Shown here piece after piece: positions 6,928 to 14,725 of a DNA stretch of 64,000 nucleotides. Made by a program: the position numbers and the translations under genes. The notes beneath the pieces were generated by a model. The model was given only the letters and a program-made list of their open reading frames with translations. It was not told where the DNA came from and ran no database searches. This stretch comes from Pseudomonadota bacterium. GTDB lineage: Bacteria > Pseudomonadota > Alphaproteobacteria > Rhodobacterales > Rhodobacteraceae. The stretch covers positions 62,001-126,000 of the forward strand of contig JAIUPD010000012.1 of the NCBI GenBank assembly GCA_020161615.1. The letters are read 5' to 3'. Within the stretch, counting starts at the first letter, position 1. Every line of letters starts with the position of its first letter.

Positions 6928-8460
6928 TCAGTTGAACATCTGGTGGGGCAGCCAGGTGGCCAGCCCCGGGAACAGGTAGACCATGGCCAGCGCCAGGATC
7001 TGAATCAGAACAAAGGGCACCACGCCGCGATAGATGTCCAGCGTCGTGATCTGCGGCGGCGCCACGGATCGGAAATAGAAGAGCGCGAAGCCGAAGGGCG
7101 GGGTCAGGAACGAGGTCTGCAGGTTCATCGCCATCAGCACCGCGAACCAGACGGGCGAGATGTCGCCGGCCAGCACCGCCGGACCCAGCAGCGGCACGAC
7201 GATGTAGATGATCTCGATCGCCTCGAGGATGAAGCCCAAGAGGAAGACGATGACCATGACGGCCAGCAGCGCCCCCATCTCGCCCCCCGGGAATTCGCGC
7301 GTCAGATGCTCGACCGCGCGTTCGCCGCCGAAGCCGCGGAACACCAGGGACAGCATGGAGGCGGCGATGACGATGCCGAAGACCATGCCCGAGATCTTGA
7401 TCGTTTCGACCATCGCGCCGCCAAGCATCCGCCCGCGGATCAGCCGGCCGATGGCGACCAGCACACCGAGTGCGAGCAGCAGCGCCGCGGCGACAGACGC
7501 CGCCTCGCCCAGCCCGCCGCGGCCCACGCCCGCCACTTTCAGCGCCACCAGCGCGAAGGCGGCAAGGCCGGCGATGCCGATCACCGCGCGCTCCCAGCGC
7601 TGCGTTGTGGTCGAGAAGGCGGCCATCAGCCCCGCGCCGACCGCGCCGAGCCCGGCGGCCTCGGTCGCCGTGGCGATGCCGCCCAGGATCGAGCCCAGCA
7701 CGGCGAGGATCAGCAGCAGCGGCGGCAGGAAGGTGAAGACGACTTCCGCGGCCGCGACCGGCTGGCGTTCGCCGACCCGCTTGGCCCGGCCCGGGCGCAG
7801 CGTGATCAGCAGCCACAGCGCGTAGAGCCCGACCAGCAGGAGCCCCGGCACCAGTGCCCCGGCAAAGAGGTCGGCGACCGACACCGGCTCGGGCGCGAAA
7901 TTGCCGCGCCTTTGCTGCGCCTCCAGATAGGTATTGCCGATCTGGTCGCCCAGCAGCACCAGCAGGATCGAGGGCGGTATGATCTGCCCCAGCGTCCCCG
8001 AGGCGCAGATCAGCCCCGCCGCCTGCCGCTTCGGCACCCCAGACTCCAGCATCGGCGTCAGCGCGATCATCACCAGCATGACGATGGTGGCACCGATGAT
8101 GCCGGTCGAGGCGGCGATGATGGTGCTGAAGGCCAGCACCGACAGCGCCATGCCGAGGGGCGAGCCACCGAGAAGCCGCGCCAGCACCCGCAGCATCCGC
8201 TCGGCAAGATTGGCGCGCTCCAGAAAGACGCCCATCAGAACGAAAAGGGGCACCGCCATCAGCAGCGTATTGGCCATGATCCCCTGCACGCGCGCCGGGA
8301 AATTGGCCAGGAAATCGAGGTTGAAGAGCCCGACTTGCGCCGCGCCCACTGCCAGGACGAAGGGCACGCCGGCAATCGCCAGCATCGCCGGGATGCCCGA
8401 GAGGATCCCGGCGAAGAGCCCGGCGAAGAGGACCAGCAGCATGATTTCCTGCCCGCTCAT
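6928..8460 (-). CDS. TRAP transporter large permease (DctM family)
   Basis: This 510-residue protein is almost entirely hydrophobic. It has the opening FAGLFAGILSGIPAMLAIAGVP-type pattern, SGTLGQIIPPSILLVLLGD in the middle and a C-terminal NLQTSFLTPPFGFALFYFR signature of DctM permeases, which couple substrate uptake to sodium entry. It is longer than the usual 430 or so residues because of extra hydrophobic segments around residues 280-330. The start overlaps the stop of the small permease by four bases (ATGA), giving translational coupling. Confidence 0.93.
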   Translation of the reverse strand: MSGQEIMLLVLFAGLFAGILSGIPAMLAIAGVPFVLAVGAAQVGLFNLDFLANFPARVQGIMANTLLMAVPLFVLMGVFLERANLAERMLRVLARLLGGSPLGMALSVLAFSTIIAASTGIIGATIVMLVMIALTPMLESGVPKRQAAGLICASGTLGQIIPPSILLVLLGDQIGNTYLEAQQRRGNFAPEPVSVADLFAGALVPGLLLVGLYALWLLITLRPGRAKRVGERQPVAAAEVVFTFLPPLLLILAVLGSILGGIATATEAAGLGAVGAGLMAAFSTTTQRWERAVIGIAGLAAFALVALKVAGVGRGGLGEAASVAAALLLALGVLVAIGRLIRGRMLGGAMVETIKISGMVFGIVIAASMLSLVFRGFGGERAVEHLTREFPGGEMGALLAVMVIVFLLGFILEAIEIIYIVVPLLGPAVLAGDISPVWFAVLMAMNLQTSFLTPPFGFALFYFRSVAPPQITTLDIYRGVVPFVLIQILALAMVYLFPGLATWLPHQMFN

Positions 8461-8945
8461 GCCGCGCGTCCTTCCAGCAGGGCGGCGAGGCCCTGCACGA
8501 TCATCAGGACCGCGGCCAGGGGCAGGGCGGATTTGACCAGATAGAGACCGCCCAGGCCCCCGGGCGTGGTCGAGCCCTCGCCGATCGACCAGGAAAAGGC
8601 GATATCGCCCCAGCCCGCCCAGAGGATCAGGCCGAAGACCGGGGTCAGGAACAGCGCCCAGGCCAGCGCATCGGCGCGGCGCAGATAGGCGGGCGGCAGG
8701 CGCTCGGACAGGACCTCGACCCGGACATGGCCGCCCCGCGCATGGCAGAGCGGCACGGCGAGGATCAGAAAGACCGCGAAGGCATAGGAGGCGAGGTCCT
8801 GCATCTTGATAGAGCCGGTGCCGAAACCATAGCGCAGGACGACATTCAGCAGCACCATGAGCACCAGCACCGAGCCGGCGAGGATCGCCAGCGCCAGGGT
8901 CAGCCGGTCGAGCAGACGCGCAAGTCTCAGGAATTGCTGGATCAA
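8457..8945 (-). CDS. TRAP transporter small permease (DctQ family)
   Basis: This 162-residue protein has four hydrophobic segments, with LNVVLRYGFGTGS and the ARGGHVRVEVLSERLP segment typical of DctQ small subunits. It is the first gene of the minus-strand TRAP operon and overlaps the large permease by four bases. It forms the membrane complex with DctM and docks the solute-binding protein. No regulator is adjacent. Confidence 0.92.
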   Translation of the reverse strand: MIQQFLRLARLLDRLTLALAILAGSVLVLMVLLNVVLRYGFGTGSIKMQDLASYAFAVFLILAVPLCHARGGHVRVEVLSERLPPAYLRRADALAWALFLTPVFGLILWAGWGDIAFSWSIGEGSTTPGGLGGLYLVKSALPLAAVLMIVQGLAALLEGRAA

Positions 8946-8997
8946 GAGGGCCCCCGCCGCAGTCAGGCTGCCACGAAACGCTGCCCCGGAGCCGCTG

Positions 8998-9372
8998 TCA
9001 AGGACCCGAGCCCCGGCGGGGGTTGGGACGGCTGAGGATGAAGAACGAGACGGCGCCCAGCGTCGCGGCCTGGATCCAGAGGACCCGCGGCGGGAGGTGC
9101 AGCGCCAGGCTCAGGCCGAAGGTCGCGGCGACGGCGAGCATGGCCAGCGCCTTGGCCCGCGGGGCGATGGCGCCCTCGGCCCGCCAGTCGCGGATCGGGG
9201 GGCCGAGGCGGGGATGCTCGATCAGCCAGCGCTCCAGCCGCGGCGAGGAGCGGGCGAAGCAGAAGGCCGCGAGCAGCAGGAAGGGCGTGGTCGGCAGGAG
9301 CGGCAGGGCGATTCCCACCACACCCAGAAGCAGCGCCAGCCCGCCCGCCGCCATCCACAGAACCCTGACCAT
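8998..9372 (-). CDS. YbaN-family (DUF454) inner-membrane protein
   Basis: This 124-residue protein shows the DUF454 signature: GIALPLLPTTPFLLLAAFCFARSS, then ERWLIEHPRLGPPIRDWR, then two C-terminal hydrophobic stretches. The family is of unknown function. The start at 9372 (MVRVLWMAAGG) is preceded by GGAGGCGAG; longer in-frame starts run into the dispersed repeat and are not credible. It precedes the TRAP operon on the same strand by 52 bases and may share its transcript. Confidence 0.85.
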   Translation of the reverse strand: MVRVLWMAAGGLALLLGVVGIALPLLPTTPFLLLAAFCFARSSPRLERWLIEHPRLGPPIRDWRAEGAIAPRAKALAMLAVAATFGLSLALHLPPRVLWIQAATLGAVSFFILSRPNPRRGSGP

Positions 9373-9578
9373 CTCGCCTCCGCTGCTGTCGGGGGCAACA
9401 TAGCCCGCCGCCAGGGGACGGAAAGGGGTCGCGCGCCTCTGCCGCAGGAGGCGGGGGCCTGCCCTTGGAGATTGTAAAGGGCGGGGGGGCCTGGTCCGGC
9501 CGCGCCACGGGCGCGGCGTTCGCGGCGAGAGGCGCGCCACCGGCGCGTTTCCGAGACGCCGCTCACCCCCGCACCCCC

Positions 9579-9739
9579 GCTCAAGGGGGTTTTCCACCCC
9601 CTTGAGAAACCCCCGAGGATATTTCTAGCGCAAAGATTAAAATTAAGAGGGCGTTAGGCCGCCTTCTTTGCGCTGCAAATATCCTCGGGGGGGTGAATTG
9701 GCCGCAGGCCAAGAGGGGGGCAGACGGCCCCCCTCCTTC
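9579..9739. repeat. Dispersed 160-bp intergenic repeat, copy 2
   Basis: Direct repeat of 5685-5844, differing mainly in the central loop and by one extra G in the second arm. It has the same internal inverted-repeat organisation. It fills the middle of the 430-base non-coding gap 9373-9802. I see nothing convincing in 9373-9578, and 9740-9802 is the leader of the next gene. Together the copies bracket the TRAP-YbaN operon. Confidence 0.88.
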
Positions 9740-9802
9740 GTCGCTCCGGGTTTCCAGCGCTCTTGGATTCGCGTAGCTTTCGGAAAACGGCGTGAGGCAG
9801 GC

Positions 9803-11020
9803 ATGGACGGGGCGAGCGGGACGGGGTTCAGGCGGCGGGTCTTCTACGTGCCGGGCTATGATCCTTTCCCGCCCCGCCGCTACCGCGAGTTCTACCGCAA
9901 GGAGGGCGCGGCCCAGGCCGAGATCAGCGGCTACGATTTCGCCATGAAGGCCGAGACCGGCAGCGGGGCCTATGTCTGGCGGGTCGAGACGCGGATCGGC
10001 GGTCAGCCGGCCGAGGCGCGGGTGCAGGTGCTGGTCTGGGCCGATCTGGTGCAGCAATCCATGCGGCGGGGCGTGGTTGCGACCTATCTCCTGCTGGTGC
10101 GTACGCTCTGGATCTTCTTTTCCACCGGGGCGCTTGGGGCGATGATCCGGCTGCGGCCCGGGCCGATGCTGACCGGCGCCTGGCCGGTGGGGATGCTGAC
10201 CGGGCAATTGCTGCTGGGGCTCCTGGCGATGACATTGGTCTGGTGGGCGGCGGTGGCGCTGATCGGTGGGGTGCCCGGGCATCTGGCCGGGGTGGGCCTC
10301 GGCGCGCTGACGTTGGCGGGCGTCATGCAGGGACTGCGCAAGCTCGATACCAAACTCTTCGCCTATTACATGCTTTACGATTTCGCCCAGGTGGCGCAGC
10401 ACCGGGGCGCTTTCGGCGCCGCGCTGCAGGAACGGCTCGACGGTTTCGCCGCCGAGGTGGCGGCGGCGCTGGTCGAGGGCAATGACGAGGTGCTGGTCGT
10501 CGGCCATTCCTCGGGCGCGGCGCTGGCGGTGGCGATCGTCGCGGCAGTCGAGCGGCGGGAGCTGCCCGAGGGCGGCGGGCGGCTGGCGCTGCTGACGCTG
10601 GGCCAGGCGATCCCGATGCAGGCCTTCCTGCCCGAGGCGCGGCAACTGCGCGCCGACCTGCGCCAGCTCTCGGCCAGCCCGGCCGTCACCTGGGTCGATG
10701 TCAGCGCCCGGGGCGACGGGGTCTGTTTCTGGCTGACCGATCCGCCCGCGGTCTGCGGCGTCGCGCCCGAGAATCAGCGCCAGCCGCTGGTCTTCTCGGC
10801 CGCCTTTTCCGAGACGCTGGCGCCCGAAACCTGGCGCCGCATCCGGCGGCAGTTCTTTCGCCTGCACATCCAGTATCTTGCCGCCTTCGAGCGGCCGCGC
10901 GATTACGATTATTTCCAGATCACCGCCGGTCCCGTGACCCTGGCCGACCGTTACCGGGGCCGCGCGCCCTCGCCGCAGGTCGAGCGGCGGGTCTTTTCCC
11001 CGCACCGGAGCTTGCCGTGA
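9803..11020 (+). CDS. Membrane-associated alpha/beta-hydrolase-like protein
   Basis: This 405-residue protein has a GHSSG nucleophile-elbow motif (G234-G238, candidate nucleophile S236) preceded by DEVLVV, as in lipases and esterases. Two to three hydrophobic segments (about residues 95-180) interrupt the chain before the elbow, so the enzyme is probably membrane-anchored. The N-terminus reads VFYVPGYDPFPPRRYREFYR. The ATG at 9803 follows GAGGCAGGC. Its stop overlaps the GTG start of the P450 gene by four bases, so the two are co-translated. Substrate is unknown; a lipid-type substrate is a guess from the membrane segments. His and Asp of the triad were not assigned. Confidence 0.7.
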   Translation: MDGASGTGFRRRVFYVPGYDPFPPRRYREFYRKEGAAQAEISGYDFAMKAETGSGAYVWRVETRIGGQPAEARVQVLVWADLVQQSMRRGVVATYLLLVRTLWIFFSTGALGAMIRLRPGPMLTGAWPVGMLTGQLLLGLLAMTLVWWAAVALIGGVPGHLAGVGLGALTLAGVMQGLRKLDTKLFAYYMLYDFAQVAQHRGAFGAALQERLDGFAAEVAAALVEGNDEVLVVGHSSGAALAVAIVAAVERRELPEGGGRLALLTLGQAIPMQAFLPEARQLRADLRQLSASPAVTWVDVSARGDGVCFWLTDPPAVCGVAPENQRQPLVFSAAFSETLAPETWRRIRRQFFRLHIQYLAAFERPRDYDYFQITAGPVTLADRYRGRAPSPQVERRVFSPHRSLP

Positions 11021-12375
11021 TCCTTCCGCCCAAGCCCCCATCGCGGCAGGGGCGCTTCGCCTTCTTCCGGTATCTGCGAAATTTCCGGCGCGACATTCTC
11101 AGCGCCAATCCCGAACGTCTTTATCGGGCCAAGATGGCCGAGTTCCGCATCCCTTTCCTGCATACCTTCCTGGTCAACGAACCGGCCCTCTGGAAGCGGG
11201 TGCTGACCGAGGTGCCGCAGGATTTTCCCAAATCGCCCCGGATGGCGGCGGGGTTGGAACCCTTGCTGGGGCAGGGGGTCTTCCTGACCAATGGCGCGCT
11301 CTGGGCGCGGCAGCGGCGCATCATCGACCCCGCCTTCGAGGGCGGGCGGCTGCGCGACACCTTCCCCGCCATCTGGGCGGCGGGCGAGGCGACGGTGGCG
11401 CGGCTGCAAGCGCTGGCCGGGGCGGAGCCGGTCGAGGTCGAGGCCGAGATGAGCCATTCCACGGCCGATGTGATCTTCCGCACGCTGTTTTCCGTGCCGA
11501 TCGAGGACCGGACCGCCAGTGCCGTTTTCCAGACGTTCCGCGCCTATCAGGGCACGCAGCCCCTGATCAACCTGGCGGCCTTTCTGCCGCTGCCGCGCTG
11601 GATGCCGCGGTTTCATCGTCGCGCCACGCTCAGGGCGGCGCGGCGCATCCGGGGGCTGATCGGCGATCTGGTGGCGGCGCGGCGGCTGGCCATCGCCGAT
11701 GGCCGCGCGCCCGATGACCTGGCGACCAAGATCATGACCATGGCCGACCCGCTGGACGGCCGCCCCTTCGACGATGCCGAGATGGTCGACCAGGTGGCGG
11801 TGTTTTTCCTGGCCGGGCACGAGACCTCGGCCTCGGCGCTGGGCTGGGCGCTCTACCTCCTGGCGCTGGACCCCGATCTGCAGGACCGGCTGGCCGAGGA
11901 GGCGGCGCGGGAATTAACCCCCGATTTCAGCAGCGTCAGCCGCCTGAAACTGGCGCGCGACGTGTTCCGCGAGGCGCTGCGGCTTTATCCGCCGGTGCCG
12001 ATGATGGTGCGCGAGGCCGCCTGTCCGGCCGAATTTCGCGGCCGCAAGGTCGAGGCGGGCGCGCAAGTGGTGATCAGCCCCTGGCACCTGGGGCGACATC
12101 AGGCGATCTGGGAGGATCCCGATGCGTTTTGCCCCGCTCGCTGGCAGTCGCCCGAGGGCAGGGCTGCGGCGCGGGACGGGTTCATCCCCTTCTCGGCCGG
12201 ACCGCGGGTCTGCACCGGGGCGGGGCTGGCCATGGTCGAGGGGCCGCTGATCCTGGCGATGATCGCCCGGGATCTGCGGTTGGCCCCGGTCGAGGGCCGG
12301 GTGCCGGTGCCGCAGGCGCAGTTGACGGTGCGCGCGGCCGAGGGGATCTGGCTGCGTCTGACCCGCCGGTCCTAG
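11017..12375 (+). CDS. Cytochrome P450
   Basis: This 452-residue cytosolic P450 has all the key motifs. The I-helix oxygen-activation segment is AGHET (266-270), the K-helix ExxR is E319 to R322, and the haem-binding loop FSAGPRVCTG has the thiolate ligand C399. The GTG start overlaps the hydrolase stop as GTGA. The layout resembles CYP families of the fatty-acid or terpene-oxidising type, but no subfamily can be assigned by eye. No ferredoxin or reductase gene is adjacent, so the redox partner must be encoded elsewhere. The pairing with a membrane hydrolase suggests sequential hydrolysis and oxidation of one substrate. Confidence 0.92.
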   Translation: MILPPKPPSRQGRFAFFRYLRNFRRDILSANPERLYRAKMAEFRIPFLHTFLVNEPALWKRVLTEVPQDFPKSPRMAAGLEPLLGQGVFLTNGALWARQRRIIDPAFEGGRLRDTFPAIWAAGEATVARLQALAGAEPVEVEAEMSHSTADVIFRTLFSVPIEDRTASAVFQTFRAYQGTQPLINLAAFLPLPRWMPRFHRRATLRAARRIRGLIGDLVAARRLAIADGRAPDDLATKIMTMADPLDGRPFDDAEMVDQVAVFFLAGHETSASALGWALYLLALDPDLQDRLAEEAARELTPDFSSVSRLKLARDVFREALRLYPPVPMMVREAACPAEFRGRKVEAGAQVVISPWHLGRHQAIWEDPDAFCPARWQSPEGRAAARDGFIPFSAGPRVCTGAGLAMVEGPLILAMIARDLRLAPVEGRVPVPQAQLTVRAAEGIWLRLTRRS

Positions 12376-12417
12376 GCCGCCCCCCGCGCAGGCGGGTACA
12401 TTTTTCCTTGGACAGGT

Positions 12418-12436
12418 TGGTCAAATCATTTTACCA
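12418..12436. promoter_or_regulatory. 19-bp palindromic operator candidate before TRAP operon 2
   Basis: TGGT-C-AAAT-C-ATTT-T-ACCA is symmetric at every position except the central base and one C/T pair. It lies in an A+T-rich patch in the 218-base gap before the solute-binding protein gene, 157 bases from its ATG. IclR-family targets have an AAAT-N-ATTT core and GntR-family sites have TGGT/ACCA ends; this site shows both features. No promoter boxes could be assigned with confidence. Confidence 0.55.
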
Positions 12437-12593
12437 CTTGAGCCATGGAGGAGGCGCCTGCCGAATTGCCCTCAACGCGACCAGCACGAGGCTTGACGCA
12501 ACGCTTTCTTCATGTTCGGCTAAACGCGCGGCCGCTGGCGACGGAAAGGGGAGCCTCCGTCCCGGCCAAGAACCGCACACCAGGGAGAGAAAC

Positions 12594-13625
12594 ATGAAAA
12601 AAATTCTTACCACCTCGGCGCTTGTCGCCGGGCTGACGGCGGGTGCCGCCCAGGCCCAGCAGCACTGGAACCTGCAATCGACCTATCCCGGGTCGCTGGT
12701 TCAGCTGGGTACGCTGGGGATCCGCATCGGCGAGCAGATCACCCGCATCACCGGCGGCGAGATCGAGGTGACCTTCCAGAACCCCGGCGGGGTCGTGCCC
12801 GCGCTGGAAGTCTTTGACGCCGTAGGCTCGGGCGCGGTCGAGGCGGGCTGGTCCACGCCGGGCTATTGGGCGGGCCGGGTTCCGGCGCTGCAATTGCTGG
12901 CGGCGGTGCCCTTCGGGCCGCAGGCGGGCGAATACCTGGCCTGGCTGAAGTTCGGCGGCGGGCAGGAATTCCTGGACGAGCTTTACGAGCCGCACAACAT
13001 CAAGTCGATCATCTGCGCCGTGATCGCGCCCGAGGCCTCGGGCTGGTTCCGCAACGAGATCAATTCGGTCGAGGATCTGCGCGGCCTCAGCATGCGCTTC
13101 TTCGGCCTGGGCGCCAAGGTGATGGAGCGGATGGGCGTCTCGACCCAGCTTCTGGCCGGGGGCGACATCTTCCCGGCGCTTGAGCTGGGCACCATCGACG
13201 CGACCGAATTCTCGATGCCGGCCATCGACCTCAACCTCGGCTTCTATCAGGTCGCCAGCTATTACTACTTCCCCGGCTGGCACCAGCAATCGACCTTCTT
13301 CGACCTGATGATCAACCTCGATCTGTGGGAAAGCCTGGACGAACAGACCCAGTTCCAGATCCAGACGGTTTGCGACGCCAACATCGCCTATGGCCTCGCC
13401 GAGGGCGAGGCGCTGCAATTCGACGCGCTCCGCGAGCTGGAAGAAGAGCATGGCGTGCAGATCCGCCAGTGGTCGGACGAGGATCTGGCGGCGCTGGAAG
13501 CCGCCTGGCAGGAGGTTGCCGCCGAACTCTCGGCCGAGGACGAGGATTTCGCCCGCGTCTACGAGAGCTATACCACCTTCCGGCAGAACTACGCCCGCTG
13601 GCGCGAGATCGGTTACCTGCGCTGA
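12594..13625 (+). CDS. TRAP transporter solute-binding protein (DctP family)
   Basis: This 343-residue periplasmic protein has a Sec signal peptide (MKKILTTSALVAGLTAGAAQA) and the TRAP signatures SMRFFGLGAKVMERMG and GGDIFPALELGTIDATEFSMP. The GAGAGAAAC ribosome site supports the ATG at 12594; the long in-frame upstream extension overlaps the P450 gene in another frame and is rejected. It is distinct in sequence and export route (Sec rather than Tat) from the first TRAP binding protein. Ligand unknown. It heads an operon followed by small and large permeases. Confidence 0.93.
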   Translation: MKKILTTSALVAGLTAGAAQAQQHWNLQSTYPGSLVQLGTLGIRIGEQITRITGGEIEVTFQNPGGVVPALEVFDAVGSGAVEAGWSTPGYWAGRVPALQLLAAVPFGPQAGEYLAWLKFGGGQEFLDELYEPHNIKSIICAVIAPEASGWFRNEINSVEDLRGLSMRFFGLGAKVMERMGVSTQLLAGGDIFPALELGTIDATEFSMPAIDLNLGFYQVASYYYFPGWHQQSTFFDLMINLDLWESLDEQTQFQIQTVCDANIAYGLAEGEALQFDALRELEEEHGVQIRQWSDEDLAALEAAWQEVAAELSAEDEDFARVYESYTTFRQNYARWREIGYLR

Positions 13626-13650
13626 GCCTGCGCGGCTGATCCACTCATCA

Positions 13651-13674
13651 GGGGCATCCCGGCCGGGATGCCCC
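13651..13674 (+). terminator. Intercistronic perfect hairpin after the TRAP binding protein
   Basis: A perfect 24-base palindrome (GGGGCATCCCGG and its complement) lies 26 bases after the stop, without a T-tract. Such structures between a binding-protein gene and its permease genes commonly protect the upstream mRNA or attenuate readthrough, giving excess binding protein. That role is inferred. Confidence 0.6.
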
Positions 13675-13708
13675 GCTCTGCATGTGAACGGAAGGGGGCA
13701 GGCCGACC

Positions 13709-14713
13709 ATGGGCACGCTCATGTCACTGATCACCATCGCGGCCTCGGCGGTCATCGTGGTGGTGGATCCCACATCGATGTGGGTATTCTATGCGCTGTG
13801 GGTGATCCTGGTCTCGCATGCGCTGGCCTGGGTCCTGCGCGCGGCCCCCGGCTGGTTCGCGGCGGCCAGCCTGCTCGGCTGGTCCTCGGTCATGATCGCG
13901 ACGCCGCTGGCCCTGACGCAATCGCAGCTCAACGGGCTGGAGCGGATCGTGCGGCGCCAGCGCGACGGCTGGGAAGCGGCGCAGGCGACGCTCGATTTCT
14001 TCGCGCCGCTGGTTCCCTATGCGACGCCCCTGCTGATCGTGGTGACCGTCTTTTTCGTCGCGCTGGGCGTGCTGGCGCTGCGCGGGGCGCGGCAAGGCGC
14101 CTCGGCCTATATGCTGGAGGCCGCCGAGCAATTGGCGAATGCCTGCATCGTCGTGGGCAAGATCGCGGCCTTCCTCTTCGTGCCGATGATGCTGATCATC
14201 CTTTATGACGTGTTTCAGCGGAAATACCTGGGTTACAACCCCGATTTCACCAATACGGACTGGTACAAGACCTTCACCTCGACCCGGCTGCAGGAAATGG
14301 AATGGCACCTGCATGCCACGCTCTTCCTGCTGACGCTGGGCTATGGCTACGTCAAGGACGCGCATGTCCGCATCGAATTGGTGCGCGACACGCTGCGGCC
14401 CCGCGCGCGGGCCTGGGTCGAGCTGTTCGGGGCGCTCCTCTTCATGGTACCCTATTGCTACGTGGTCATCGAATACGGCACGGAGAACGCGCTCAGAGCC
14501 TTCAACATCGGCGAGGGGTCGGACGCCCTGACCGGGCTGCCGCATCGGTTCATCATCAAGGGCATGCTGCCGGTGGGCTTCGTCTTCGTGGCGCTGGCGG
14601 GGCTGTCGGCGGCGCTGAAATGCCTGGTCTACCTCTTCGGGCCGTCCAGCCTGCGCGCGGCCTCGGGCCAATACGCGGACGTGCATCCCTCCACGCAACC
14701 TGCCGACGCCTGA
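13709..14713 (+). CDS. TRAP transporter small permease with long N-terminal membrane extension
   Basis: The C-terminal half of this 334-residue protein (from about residue 145) is a normal DctQ domain, with YDVFQRKYLGYN, LGYGYVKDAHVRIELVRD and a final hydrophobic segment. The first 140 residues add about four hydrophobic segments not present in ordinary DctQ proteins of 160-200 residues. Larger Q subunits of this kind occur in a subset of marine alphaproteobacterial TRAP systems. The gene lies between the binding protein and the large permease on the same strand. Confidence 0.88.
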   Translation: MGTLMSLITIAASAVIVVVDPTSMWVFYALWVILVSHALAWVLRAAPGWFAAASLLGWSSVMIATPLALTQSQLNGLERIVRRQRDGWEAAQATLDFFAPLVPYATPLLIVVTVFFVALGVLALRGARQGASAYMLEAAEQLANACIVVGKIAAFLFVPMMLIILYDVFQRKYLGYNPDFTNTDWYKTFTSTRLQEMEWHLHATLFLLTLGYGYVKDAHVRIELVRDTLRPRARAWVELFGALLFMVPYCYVVIEYGTENALRAFNIGEGSDALTGLPHRFIIKGMLPVGFVFVALAGLSAALKCLVYLFGPSSLRAASGQYADVHPSTQPADA

Positions 14714-14725
14714 CCGGAGCCCCGC

